The notes: generated from the letters alone by a model not told the origin. A DNA stretch of 23,489 nt from JBECKS01 sp040235395 (GCA_040235395.1 JBECKS010000065.1:1-23489); one strand, 5' to 3'. Shown: positions 15,029 through 23,444, numbered from the stretch's first letter. Made by a program: numbers and translations.

Positions 15029-16479
15029 TACTTGCGCCAGAACATGGGTGAAAACAAAACAAGAAAGGTAAAGATTTCAACGCGTCCAAGAAGCATGTTG
15101 AAACAGAGAATCCATTTAGCGGTATCGCTAATATCTGCATAATGAGAAGAAACCTCTCCCAAGCCGGGTCCAAGGTTATTGATGGCAGCAGCAACCGCAG
15201 AAAATGAGGTTTTAAAGTCGAGGCCCGTCATCATAATCGCAACCACCATAAAAAGATAAATGGTGATGTAGGCACCAATGAAAGCCCAGATGGCTTGTAT
15301 CAGGCGATCAGAAATAACGCTTCTTCCATACTTGATGGCAAACACGCCGCTTGGATGAATAAGTCGTTTGATTTCCCTTAGAAACTGGCGATACATAACT
15401 AAAAGACGAATAGCTTTGATGCCGCCGCCTGTTGATCCAGAACAACCGCCCATAAAACCAATGATGATAATGAAAAGGGGAATATAGGCTTCCCAAAGTG
15501 AAAAATTTGTGGACCCATAACCTGCGGTAGTGATGATGGAAACGGTTTGAAAACTTCCAAACCGAAAGGCCTGGAGCAGGTTGGGGTAGGTGCCATTGAT
15601 ATAAAGAAACAGGCTGGAAAGAACAATGGTCAAGAGCACGATTAAGGAAAAAAATACAAACTCTGGATCACCAAGATAATGAAGAACTCTTCTTTGTCTC
15701 CAAACAGTAAAATGAAGCCCAAAGTTAATTGCAGATAAATACATAAAAAAGGTACAAGCTAGCTCGAGGTAAGCGTTATTAAAATAGGCAAAGCTTGCAT
15801 CATGTGTAGACAATCCCCCCAGGGCTGTTGTTGAAAAGGAATGACACAGGGCATCGAAAAAACTCATGCCAAGCCCCCAGTAAGTAAGCGCGCAAACCAC
15901 TGTTAGAGCAGCATAAATATAGAAAAGATATTTTGCCGTTTCGGCGATTCGTGGGGCTAACTTGCTATCCTTTACAGGCCCTGGCGCCTCGGCTTGATAA
16001 AGCTGCATACCCCCAATACCCAACAAAGGTAAAACAGCAACGGCAAGGACGATAATTCCAATGCCGCCAACCCACTGCATGAATTGACGATAAAAAAGAA
16101 TTGATGGGGGAAGTCCATCTATGTGAGTAATAATCGTGGCGCCTGTCGTAGTGAAAGCAGAAAAAGATTCAAAAACACCATCAGTAAATGTTAGCGCTAT
16201 CTTGTCAGAGAGCATAAATGGAAAGGCACCAAAAAACCCAACAGCCATCCATGCAAGTATCACAATAAGGAAACCGTGGCGCTTTCTTAATTCCGCTTTC
16301 ACTTTATGTAGTGGAAGGAAAAGAGAGATGCCGACAATAAAAATAAAAACAAAGGATTCAATAAAGGTCTGCAATTCACCATCTTTATAAAACAAAGCAA
16401 CGAGGCTTGGAGGCACCATTATCAGGCTTGTAAAAACAAGCAGCAGACCTAATGTGCGTAAAACAACGAGATAGTTCAT
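15028..16479 (-). CDS. trkH: TrkH, potassium uptake channel subunit
   Basis: TrkH is the membrane pore of the Trk low-affinity potassium uptake system, gated by the cytoplasmic TrkA ring. The 483 residues (E. coli 483) are strongly hydrophobic and carry four selectivity-filter repeats: SAFTTTGAT (107-115), HSFSTTALGG (213-222), VSIITTAGYG (313-322) and AAINNLGPG (431-439). The intramembrane loop GGCSGSTGGGIKAIR (344-358) follows the third filter. The N and C termini are intact. It starts 6 bases after trkA with ATG and overlaps gmhB by 1 base, so trkA and trkH should be made together. TrkG is a close paralogue in enterics, but linkage to trkA favours the TrkH name. Confidence 0.95.
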   Translation of the reverse strand: MNYLVVLRTLGLLLVFTSLIMVPPSLVALFYKDGELQTFIESFVFIFIVGISLFLPLHKVKAELRKRHGFLIVILAWMAVGFFGAFPFMLSDKIALTFTDGVFESFSAFTTTGATIITHIDGLPPSILFYRQFMQWVGGIGIIVLAVAVLPLLGIGGMQLYQAEAPGPVKDSKLAPRIAETAKYLFYIYAALTVVCALTYWGLGMSFFDALCHSFSTTALGGLSTHDASFAYFNNAYLELACTFFMYLSAINFGLHFTVWRQRRVLHYLGDPEFVFFSLIVLLTIVLSSLFLYINGTYPNLLQAFRFGSFQTVSIITTAGYGSTNFSLWEAYIPLFIIIIGFMGGCSGSTGGGIKAIRLLVMYRQFLREIKRLIHPSGVFAIKYGRSVISDRLIQAIWAFIGAYITIYLFMVVAIMMTGLDFKTSFSAVAAAINNLGPGLGEVSSHYADISDTAKWILCFNMLLGRVEIFTFLVLFSPMFWRK

Positions 16480-16485
16480 GCGTTT

Positions 16486-17865
16486 TTAGAAAAAACTAAG
16501 ACCCACTTGAAATAAACGTTCAACATCCCTGATGTATTTCTTGTTGCTCAGGAAAAGAATAATGTGGTCGTCTGTTTCGACCACAATGTCGTCGTGAGCA
16601 ATCAACACATCATCCTCACCGCGAACAATAGCGCCAATGGTAGTGCCAACAGGCAAATCAATTTCTTCCAAACGTCGCCCAACTACTTTGGAGGTTTTTC
16701 GATCGCCACGAGCGACGACTTCAATGGCTTCTGCTGCACCTCGTCGAAGGGAATGTACGTTAACAATATCGCCTCTTCGTACATGAGCAAGCAAGCTGCT
16801 AATGGTTGCCTCTTGAGGTGAAACAGCGACATCGATATTGCCTTCCTGAACCATTAAATCAACATAGGCGGGATTGTTTATTAAAGTCATTACTTTCTTT
16901 GCGCCCAGGCGTTTAGCCAGCATTGAAGACATGATATTTGCTTCATCATCATTAGTAACAGCAATGAATAAATCACAGTTTTCTATGTTTTCCTCTAATA
17001 AAAGTTCTTTATCGGATGCCGATCCCTGAAGCGTAATGGTTCTACTCAGGCTTTCTGCAAGCTGTGCGCAACGCTCAGGGTTTTTCTCAATCAATTTTAT
17101 CTTGTAGCGAGTTTCAATCGCTTCTGCCAGGCGCTCACCAATATTTCCACCGCCGGCGATAATGATGCTTCGATAGCCTTGATCAAGGCGCCTCAACTCA
17201 CCCATCATGGCCCTGATGTTTTTCTGGGTTGCGATAAAGAATACTTCATCATCTGCTTCGATAATGGTATTTCCTTCAGGCTTAATAGCCCTGTCCTGCC
17301 TGAAAATGGCAGCGACTCTTACATCAACCTTGGGCATGTGTTCGCGGAAATGCTTAAGTTCTTGTCCAACTAATGGACCATCGTAATAAGCTTTGACTGC
17401 CACCAACTGTACTTGCCCATTGGCAAAATCCAGAACCTGTAAAGCCCCTGGGTGCTCAATAAGCCGTTTCAGATAATTAGTAACCACCTGTTCGGGACTA
17501 ATGAGCACGTCGACGGGAATGGCATCATTGCTAAAAAGTGCTTGTCTCGTGGTGTAGGCGCTTGCGCGAACACGGGCAATCTTTGTTGGTGTGTGGAAAA
17601 GCGTATAAGCGATCTGGCATGCAAGCATGTTGATTTCATCGCTGCTGGTTACAGCGACCAGCATATCAGCATCATCGATGCCTGCCTGACGAAGAATATG
17701 GGGGAAGGACGCCATACCATGAACGGTTTTAAGGTCGAGTCTTTTTTTCAGGTCTTCAAGACGTGGAAAGTCTGTATCAACAACGGTTATATCGTTGGAT
17801 TCATTGACCAGGTTTTCGGCTAATGTGCCACCAACTTGCCCTGCTCCAAGAATGACAATTTTCAT
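16486..17865 (-). CDS. trkA: TrkA, NAD-binding gating subunit of Trk potassium uptake
   Basis: TrkA forms a cytoplasmic ring under TrkH that binds NAD(H) or adenine nucleotides and gates potassium flow. The 459 residues (E. coli 458) contain two RCK_N-RCK_C units. The first Rossmann loop is GAGQVGG (7-13) with VVD at the end of the second strand, and the second is GGGNIGERL (238-246). Each is followed by a C-terminal RCK_C domain (about 140-222 and 370-455). The ATG has AAGGATTAGG upstream. A 60-base AT-rich gap separates it from rsmB, the largest gap inside the def-plsC block, so a local promoter is possible, but I could not identify a convincing one. trkH follows after 6 bases. Confidence 0.96.
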   Translation of the reverse strand: MKIVILGAGQVGGTLAENLVNESNDITVVDTDFPRLEDLKKRLDLKTVHGMASFPHILRQAGIDDADMLVAVTSSDEINMLACQIAYTLFHTPTKIARVRASAYTTRQALFSNDAIPVDVLISPEQVVTNYLKRLIEHPGALQVLDFANGQVQLVAVKAYYDGPLVGQELKHFREHMPKVDVRVAAIFRQDRAIKPEGNTIIEADDEVFFIATQKNIRAMMGELRRLDQGYRSIIIAGGGNIGERLAEAIETRYKIKLIEKNPERCAQLAESLSRTITLQGSASDKELLLEENIENCDLFIAVTNDDEANIMSSMLAKRLGAKKVMTLINNPAYVDLMVQEGNIDVAVSPQEATISSLLAHVRRGDIVNVHSLRRGAAEAIEVVARGDRKTSKVVGRRLEEIDLPVGTTIGAIVRGEDDVLIAHDDIVVETDDHIILFLSNKKYIRDVERLFQVGLSFF

Positions 17866-17925
17866 AAGAAAAAACCTAATCCTTAAAGGAAGAATAATAA
17901 ACCAAAATGTATCAAATTACGCCTG

Positions 17926-19275
17926 TTAAAGCTTTTTCAGGCGAGCGTAAAAAAACCCATCGTGGCTGTTTTGTTGAGGAAATAATTGCTGCCCGAAAGG
18001 GCGTTTGATGCCAAGCGCCAAGTCAAATTCGTCGAGAACGGCACTGGATTCTTTTTGCAGGAATTCGGAAACAAGCATTTCGTTTTCTTCTTTAAATACA
18101 GAGCAGGTTGCATAGAGAATTAGGCCATCCGTTTTCAAGCATGGCCACAAGGCTTCAATCAATAGTAGTTGTTGTGCTGCCATTCGCTGAATATCTTCAG
18201 GGCGTCTTTGAAGTTTTATATCGGGGTTGCGACGAATGATGCCACTTGCGGTACAAGGCGCATCCAGGAGGATTCGATCGAAAAGGACGCCATCCCACCA
18301 TTGTTCTGGATAAGCAGCATTGGCATGAAGACAGTTTGCTTTCTGCTCCATTCTAGAAAAATTAGTGATTACTTTTTCCAGGCGCTGCGCATTAAGGTCG
18401 AGACAAGTGAGTTCAATATTGGGCTCAAGCTCAAGCATGTGAGAAGATTTTCCTCCTGGCGCAGCACAGGCATCAAGCACGCGCTGCCCTGCTTGAAGAC
18501 CAAGCAGTTTAGCTGCTTGCTGAGCGGCTTCATCCTGAACTGAGACACAACCCTCCTTAAATCCAGGAAGCTCATGAACATCGACGGCTTCCTCTAGATA
18601 TAAACAGTATTCGGTATTCAGGCTTGCCCTTGCGTTAAGCCCCTTTTCTTCTAGTTGTTCAAGATAAGAAACTTGAGAGCAGCGTTGACGGTTTACTCTT
18701 AACGTCATCGGTGCACGAAGAGCATTTGCTTCAAGAACACCCCTGAAATTTTCTGGCCAGTCTTTTTGTAAGCAGTCTATTAACCACTGAGGATGGTTGA
18801 ACGCGACTTCATCGTTGTAGTTGTTATTTTGTTTCAAATGGTCTTTGAGATTCTCCGGAGTAAAAGCACTGCGCTGAATATTTCGTAGCACGGCATTCAC
18901 AAGACCTTTCGCCCACCCTTTGCCTAGCTTTTCTGAAATATTTACTGACTCAGAAATAATGGCATGCTCAGGTGTATTTAGAAAAAGAAGCTCATAACTC
19001 GCGGCAAGCAAAATACAAAGAATATCTTTATCCTTGTTTTTAAGTGGTTTTTTTAAAAATTCGGCTAACAATGCCATTAACAGGAAATAATAGCGGAATA
19101 CGCCATAACAGATGTTGGTAGCAAGTGCGCGTGATTGGGGATGTAATGTTGAAAGATGCTTCGGGAAAAGAACTTGTAGGGATTGCTGATGAAAATCATT
19201 TTTATCATCAGGAAGGCTTTCTAGCAAAACCTGACAAACCATCAATCTCAAGTTCTGTTGATCCTGCTTATTCAA
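17926..19275 (-). CDS. rsmB: RsmB (Sun/Fmu), 16S rRNA (cytosine-967-C5)-methyltransferase
   Basis: RsmB makes m5C967 in 16S rRNA. The 449 residues (E. coli 429) have an N-terminal NusB-like RNA-binding domain (about 1-140, with ATNICYGVFRYY) and a C-terminal methyltransferase. That domain carries the SAM loop DACAAPGGKSS (268-278), DAPCTASG (338-345; Cys341 in motif IV) and ATCSVF (389-394; catalytic Cys391), the two-cysteine pattern of RNA m5C enzymes. The start is TTG at 19275, overlapping the fmt stop by 8 bases. An in-frame TAG lies just upstream, AGGAAAA sits at good spacing, and the next Met (codon 12) is inside the conserved first helix, so TTG is well supported. The pairing with fmt and def is widespread. 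Confidence 0.94.
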   Translation of the reverse strand: MNKQDQQNLRLMVCQVLLESLPDDKNDFHQQSLQVLFPKHLSTLHPQSRALATNICYGVFRYYFLLMALLAEFLKKPLKNKDKDILCILLAASYELLFLNTPEHAIISESVNISEKLGKGWAKGLVNAVLRNIQRSAFTPENLKDHLKQNNNYNDEVAFNHPQWLIDCLQKDWPENFRGVLEANALRAPMTLRVNRQRCSQVSYLEQLEEKGLNARASLNTEYCLYLEEAVDVHELPGFKEGCVSVQDEAAQQAAKLLGLQAGQRVLDACAAPGGKSSHMLELEPNIELTCLDLNAQRLEKVITNFSRMEQKANCLHANAAYPEQWWDGVLFDRILLDAPCTASGIIRRNPDIKLQRRPEDIQRMAAQQLLLIEALWPCLKTDGLILYATCSVFKEENEMLVSEFLQKESSAVLDEFDLALGIKRPFGQQLFPQQNSHDGFFYARLKKL

Positions 19276-20221
19276 AGCATTTTCCTATACGGAACATATC
19301 CTGTTTTGATTTTAGCACCTCAGCAACGGGCAGTGATTTTTTCCCAGGCAATTGCAATTGGTCGATGAGTAGGTATCCGTTTTTACAAGCAACTTTAAGG
19401 CAAGCCTGGTTTTGCCAATCATGAGAACAGATTTCTCCCGGCTTGTGCTCATGTGCTTCTGTGCTTGAACGAGCTTGCCAAATACGAATGTTTTCGCCGT
19501 CAAGAAGAGTAAAAGCAACAGGCCAGCTATTGAATGCGCGAACCTGATTTTCAATATTGTTTGCGTCGGTTGACCAGTCTATGCGTGCTTCTGATTTGTT
19601 GAGTTTGTGAGCATAGATGGCCTGTTCATTATTTTGAGGACAGCGTTGATTATAAAGAACATCAAAATTGTTCAGGGTTTCCAGAATTGCAGATTGTCCT
19701 AATACAGCAAGCTTGTCATGTAGGCTTGAACCGGTGTCTGTTTTTGTAATGGTAAGCGGTCTCGTTAGTAGAACATCGCCGGTATCCAGTCCTTCGGCCA
19801 TCTCCATGATGCATATTCCGGTTTCATTGTCGTTTGCCAGAATGGCTCGCTGTATAGGTGCAGCGCCACGCCAACGAGGTAACAGAGAGGCATGAATGTT
19901 CAGGCAGGCTAATGCTGGAATGTCTAGCACCGCTTTGGGCAGAATGATGCCGTAGGCAGCAACAATCAGAAGGTCAGGTTTATAAGAAGCAAGTGTCGAC
20001 AGGCTATCCGGTGTTTTGAAATCCTGAGGCTGTTCAATGGTTATGTCTTTTGACAGGGCTAATTGCTTAACGGGGCTTTCTAGCAGTTTTTGCCCTCTCC
20101 CTGCTGGTCGGTCTGGCTGTGTATAGACAGCCAGCACCTCATGAGATGAATTCAGCAGCCCTTCGAGCGCCTTGGCTGCAAACTCGGGGGTGCCAGCAAA
20201 TACAATGCGATAGTTATTCAC
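19268..20221 (-). CDS. fmt: Fmt, methionyl-tRNA formyltransferase
   Basis: Fmt formylates initiator Met-tRNA using 10-formyltetrahydrofolate. The 317 residues (E. coli 315) have the N-terminal hydrolase-like domain with FAGTPEFAAKALEGLL (8-23) and the tRNA-contact loop DRPAGRGQKL (37-46). The active-site segment is NIHASLLPRWRGAAPIQ (108-124; Asn108 and His110), with LDTGD (145-149) carrying the catalytic Asp. The C-terminal OB-like domain contains NQVRAFNSWPVAF. The start codon is GTG at 20221, 16 bases after the def stop. It overlaps rsmB by 8 bases. def, the enzyme that removes the formyl group later, is directly upstream, as in many bacteria. Confidence 0.96.
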   Translation of the reverse strand: MNNYRIVFAGTPEFAAKALEGLLNSSHEVLAVYTQPDRPAGRGQKLLESPVKQLALSKDITIEQPQDFKTPDSLSTLASYKPDLLIVAAYGIILPKAVLDIPALACLNIHASLLPRWRGAAPIQRAILANDNETGICIMEMAEGLDTGDVLLTRPLTITKTDTGSSLHDKLAVLGQSAILETLNNFDVLYNQRCPQNNEQAIYAHKLNKSEARIDWSTDANNIENQVRAFNSWPVAFTLLDGENIRIWQARSSTEAHEHKPGEICSHDWQNQACLKVACKNGYLLIDQLQLPGKKSLPVAEVLKSKQDMFRIGKCFE

Positions 20222-20237
20222 TAGTGGTGCACCCTGC

Positions 20238-20744
20238 TTAACTAACCAACTTATGGCTTTTTTCCAGCTTTTTCCGGATGCGTTGACGTTTTAACGAGGA
20301 GAGGTAATCCACAAATAACTTGCCTTGCAGGTGGTCCATTTCGTGCTGAATGCAAACAGCTAGTAAGCCCTCACATTCTTTTTGAAACTCTTTTCCATTG
20401 GTATCATATGCCTTAACGGTAACTTTTTCTGGTCTGGCAACCACCTCCCTGAAACCTGGTACAGACAGGCAGCCTTCTTCGTATTCAAAGTCGTCACCCT
20501 CTGTTGAAACAATAGAAGGGTTGATAAAAACCTGTGGTGAATCGGCCTCTTCGCTGACATCAAGAACAATGATGGCCTGGTGAATATCAACCTGAGTTGC
20601 AGCCAAACCTATACCTTGAGCCTGATACATGGTTTCCAGCATGTTTTCAGTAATGGTAAGCAGCTCTTTATCAAAGCGCGTAACGGGCTTGGCTTTGGTG
20701 CGTAAGCGCGGATCAGGGAATTCAAGGATTTCGAGTAAAGCCAT
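20238..20744 (-). CDS. def: Peptide deformylase
   Basis: Peptide deformylase removes the N-formyl group from nascent proteins. The 168 residues (E. coli 169) show all three family motifs: GIGLAATQ (44-51), EGCLS (90-94) and HEMDH (134-138). The metal ligands Cys92, His134 and His138 and the catalytic Glu135 are intact, so it should be an active type 1 iron enzyme. It begins with ATG-Ala-Leu-Leu-Glu and leads a seven-gene minus-strand run ending at plsC. A likely extended -10 promoter lies at 20803-20795. The divergent LysM gene starts 322 bases away. Nothing is unusual in the coding sequence. Confidence 0.97.
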   Translation of the reverse strand: MALLEILEFPDPRLRTKAKPVTRFDKELLTITENMLETMYQAQGIGLAATQVDIHQAIIVLDVSEEADSPQVFINPSIVSTEGDDFEYEEGCLSVPGFREVVARPEKVTVKAYDTNGKEFQKECEGLLAVCIQHEMDHLQGKLFVDYLSSLKRQRIRKKLEKSHKLVS

Positions 20745-20794
20745 GAGTTAGTTTTAAAACCTATAGTAAAAAGTTAAAAAGATAAGGTAGACTT

Positions 20795-20803
20795 ATGATA
20801 ACA
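20795..20803 (-). promoter_or_regulatory. Possible def-operon promoter (extended -10)
   Basis: On the minus strand TGTTATCAT is an extended -10 (TGn plus five of six of TATAAT). Transcription would start near 20788, giving a leader of about 44 bases for def. No good -35 is seen, which extended -10 promoters can tolerate. It is immediately next to a plus-strand TATAAT at 20805-20810. Confidence 0.4.
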
Positions 20804-20836
20804 CTATAATTATTGCCAAAAATTTGATTTAATCCA

Positions 20837-20897
20837 CTAACATAAAACCTGCTTACCAGAAGCCTGATGCCCCAAAGTCTGACCGGCTTTATGTTAG
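20837..20897 (+). repeat. 10-bp perfect inverted repeat (possible RNA stem-loop)
   Basis: CTAACATAAA (20837-20846) pairs exactly with TTTATGTTAG (20888-20897) across a 41-base loop. The loop itself has short complementary pieces (GCTT/AAGC near 20851-20863; CAGA/TCTG near 20857-20881). As RNA this would be a 61-base closed element. No T-run follows, so it is not an ordinary terminator. Confidence 0.5.
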
Positions 20898-20916
20898 GGA
20901 TATGAGGGCTGGAAGC

Positions 20917-20945
20917 GCTTGTTACAAGCACCTTGCTACAAGCAC
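20917..20945. repeat. Tandem 14-base repeat with palindromic units
   Basis: CTTGTTACAAGCAC (20918-20931) is followed directly by CTTGCTACAAGCAC (20932-20945), one mismatch. The first unit lies in the perfect 13-base palindrome GCTTGTTACAAGC (20917-20929). A third partial copy, GTTACAAG, is at 20965-20972. It looks like a pair of operator sites for a dimeric regulator upstream of the LysM gene. Confidence 0.6.
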
Positions 20946-21066
20946 TAAATACAGGCCAAGCATGGTTACAAGTGGTTGAAGTCTGAACAAAGCGTTTGAA
21001 CCAACAGCTATCTTTCGCCAGTTTAACACGGGCTTTAGTGTGCGGGGGAACGAAAAGGTATAACCA

Positions 21067-22113
21067 ATGATTAAAATAATAAAGCAAATTACCCTGTTTC
21101 TAATATTAACGGTATCAACAAGCGCGGCCTTATACGCAGATGAGCCGCAATTAACAGACAACCCACCAAGCAAATATTACGTTAAGGAAGGCGATAATCT
21201 TTGGGACATTTCAAAACTTTTCTTAAAAAACCCGTGGGCATGGCCAGAAATCTGGTACATCAATCAACAGATTCCAAATCCGCACTTGATTTATCCTGGC
21301 GATGAAATTTCACTGATTTATGTTGATGAAAAACCAAGGATCACCGTTACCAAGCGACAACCAGGTATTAATACCGTTAAGTTATCACCACAGAAACGAA
21401 CTTCAAAAATTACGTCAACTATCCCAACCATTCCTCTTGAAAAAATTGAAAGCTTTTTGAAATCTGCTCGAGTTGTTGATAAGGATGAGCTTGGTGATGC
21501 TGCGTACATCGTGGCGGCAGATGAAGGGCATCTTGTGATGGGTGACGGTGACAGAATGTATGCAATGGGTGATTGGTCTGATCCACAGAATGCTTACGCA
21601 ATATTTCGACCAGGGCGCGCCTATATTGATCCAGAAACGCAGGAGATTCTTGGTTACGAAGCCAGGGAATTAGGCCTCGCAAAATACCTTTCTGATGAAG
21701 AGGAAGTAGCCACTCTTCAAATCCTCAGAGCCGATTTGGAAATTCGTGAATACGACAAACTGCTTCCAACGGAAACAACAAGCGTAGAAGCAAACTTCTA
21801 CCCTAAAGCGCCAAACGAAGACATTAAAGGTGAAATTATACGCGTGTTTTCAGGTGTAAAAAATATTGGTCAATATGATGTTGTTGTTATAAATCGTGGT
21901 GAGCGCGAAGAGGTAGAAGTTGGTGATGTTTTTTCAATCCTGCGTGCAGGCGCAATTGTAAGAGATCGTCAGGCAAATAATCAGAAAGTGAAGCTTCCTG
22001 ACGAGAAAGCGGGCTTGATGATGGTCTTCAAGACCTATGATAAAGTGAGTCTCGGTTTGGTGTTAACAGCACAAAGCATCTTGAGAGTGGGCGATCGCAT
22101 AGAGCGTCCATAA
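21067..22113 (+). CDS. Secreted LysM-domain protein
   Basis: The 348-residue product has a clear Sec signal peptide: Lys-rich start, hydrophobic core ITLFLILTVSTSA and a likely cleavage after ALYA (residue 24). One LysM peptidoglycan-binding domain follows (about 37-85; YYVKEGDNLWDISK, NPWAWPEIWYINQQIPNPHLIYPGD). The rest (about 100-348) has no catalytic motif that I recognise. An equivalent LysM gene sits between def and dprA in Pseudomonas and relatives, so position and domain agree; I infer a periplasmic cell-wall role, but the exact function is unknown to me. The ATG at 21067 is divergent from def, 322 bases away; the upstream AAAGGT is a fair ribosome-binding site. dprA follows after about 90 bases. 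Confidence 0.9.
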   Translation: MIKIIKQITLFLILTVSTSAALYADEPQLTDNPPSKYYVKEGDNLWDISKLFLKNPWAWPEIWYINQQIPNPHLIYPGDEISLIYVDEKPRITVTKRQPGINTVKLSPQKRTSKITSTIPTIPLEKIESFLKSARVVDKDELGDAAYIVAADEGHLVMGDGDRMYAMGDWSDPQNAYAIFRPGRAYIDPETQEILGYEARELGLAKYLSDEEEVATLQILRADLEIREYDKLLPTETTSVEANFYPKAPNEDIKGEIIRVFSGVKNIGQYDVVVINRGEREEVEVGDVFSILRAGAIVRDRQANNQKVKLPDEKAGLMMVFKTYDKVSLGLVLTAQSILRVGDRIERP

Positions 22114-22207
22114 GCAACGAAAAGCCAGGGAAGGGCTTTAAGTTATTGCAGTAAAGATTTAGCTGAAGAATCAGAGCTGTAGTTTTATAAAACCAACAAG
22201 GATGTTT

Positions 22208-23410
22208 ATGACGATTCATTCAAATGAAGGCGGCACTCAGCGTGTGCCTACCTCAAAATTTCCCGATGCGTTTTTTGATTACCCCTTATTTCCTTTTTTA
22301 GCACTATTGAGGGTAAATGATGTTGGTCCAATAACTTATTTTCGTTGTCTGGAGTCGCTTTGTGCCAAAGGCGTAGAATTTTTTTGTGATGATGCCTTGC
22401 ATGTGGAACTTGGCTTAAGAGAAAGCATAAGGAGTGATTTTAAAAATTTATATAGGGATTTACAGAAGCCTGAGTCTTATGAAACGAATGAAGTTATATG
22501 CGGAGTTATTCAGGATTTAGTTTGGGAGAGCCAGGAAAACAATTACATTCTATTAATAACAAGCGATGATTTCCCTCACCAGTTAAAAGAAATTTATGAT
22601 TGTCCGCCGATACTTTTTGTTAGAGGAAATGTTAGCTTATTAAAATCAAGACAATTAGCAATGGTTGGAAGTAGGCGACCTACGCGAGAAGGCGGCATTA
22701 ACGCCAGGGCTTTTGCACAACATCTTGCGGAACAAGGCTGGGTGATTACTAGCGGATTGGCAAGTGGTATTGATACGTTTAGTCATGAGGGAGCCTTATT
22801 GGCTGGAGAACAATCAACCATCGCAGTGCTCGCCCATGGTTTGGACGCTGTTTATCCGAAAAGAAATCAACAGCTAGCTAAAAATATCCTGGAAAATAAC
22901 GGTACCCTTGTTTCTGAATTTCCAATTGCCGTTGATCCAAAACCAGAGTTTTTTCCAAGACGAAACCGCATTATCAGTGGATTATCATCAGGTGTGCTTG
23001 TTGTTGAGGCTGCATGTAAAAGCGGCTCCTTGATTACCGCATACTCAGCTCTGGAGCAAAACCGCGATGTATTTGCTATCCCCGGTTCTATTCACAATCC
23101 AATGGCAAAGGGGTGCCATGAATTAATCAGGCAGGGCGCTACACTTGTACAATCAAGCCAGGATATTAACGAGCATTATTTATGGCATGTGAGTAACAAT
23201 AAAAAAGAAAAAAAGCCTAAAACAAAGAAGGAAAAACTTACAAAACAGGAAAGTCGTTTATTAAAAGCGCTTCAACATGAAGAGCTAACAGCGAACGAAA
23301 TAGCCGCTTTGCTCGGCTTACCCATTCATGAAATATCGTCACTGTTAACGCTAATGGAAATGAAGGGTTTGGTAATACAGGGGCATCGAGGTTTTCTAAA
23401 ACAGCACTAA
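22208..23410 (+). CDS. dprA: DprA (Smf), DNA-processing protein A
   Basis: DprA binds incoming single-stranded DNA and loads RecA during natural transformation; it is conserved even in species not known to be competent. The product is 400 residues from the chosen start. It has an N-terminal helical region, then the Rossmann-like core: GSRRPT (154-159), TSGLASGID (181-189), LAHGLDAVYPKRN (208-220), EFFPRRNRIISGLS (247-260) and IPGSIHNPMAKGCHELI (291-307). After a Lys-rich linker (about 332-346) comes a C-terminal winged-helix domain. I prefer the ATG at 22208 because AAGGA lies 5 bases before it; the ATG at 22202 (402 residues) directly abuts AAGG and has no spacing. Position beside def/fmt and the LysM gene is usual for Pseudomonas-like genomes. 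Confidence 0.95.
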   Translation: MTIHSNEGGTQRVPTSKFPDAFFDYPLFPFLALLRVNDVGPITYFRCLESLCAKGVEFFCDDALHVELGLRESIRSDFKNLYRDLQKPESYETNEVICGVIQDLVWESQENNYILLITSDDFPHQLKEIYDCPPILFVRGNVSLLKSRQLAMVGSRRPTREGGINARAFAQHLAEQGWVITSGLASGIDTFSHEGALLAGEQSTIAVLAHGLDAVYPKRNQQLAKNILENNGTLVSEFPIAVDPKPEFFPRRNRIISGLSSGVLVVEAACKSGSLITAYSALEQNRDVFAIPGSIHNPMAKGCHELIRQGATLVQSSQDINEHYLWHVSNNKKEKKPKTKKEKLTKQESRLLKALQHEELTANEIAALLGLPIHEISSLLTLMEMKGLVIQGHRGFLKQH

Positions 23411-23444
23411 AAGAACCCTTTTAAAATTTGTGGACATAGAATTC

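Larger units (their letters stand above)
20745..21066. other. Divergent intergenic region between def and the LysM gene
   Basis: These 322 bases hold no gene I can support. Close to def lie a minus-strand extended -10 and, on the plus strand, a perfect TATAAT (20805-20810) without a recognisable -35. If used, the latter would give the LysM gene a leader of about 250 bases. That leader would contain a 10-bp inverted repeat (20837-20897) and a tandem palindromic repeat (20917-20945). It may be a structured untranslated leader, a small RNA or simply an operator region. Confidence 0.6.

Noticed and set aside
14672..15142. A 156-codon plus-strand frame opposite gmhB/trkH
   Set aside because: It is antisense to two intact conserved genes and has no recognisable motifs; long shadows like this are common.
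20761..21173. Two overlapping minus-strand frames (108 and 83 codons) in the def-LysM gap
   Set aside because: Neither has a ribosome-binding site or family resemblance; one runs into the LysM coding region antisense. The gap is better explained as regulatory.
22121..22139. Hairpin AAAGCC/GGCTTT between the LysM gene and dprA
   Set aside because: The stem is only 6 bp with a 7-base loop and is not followed by a T-run, so I do not call it a terminator.
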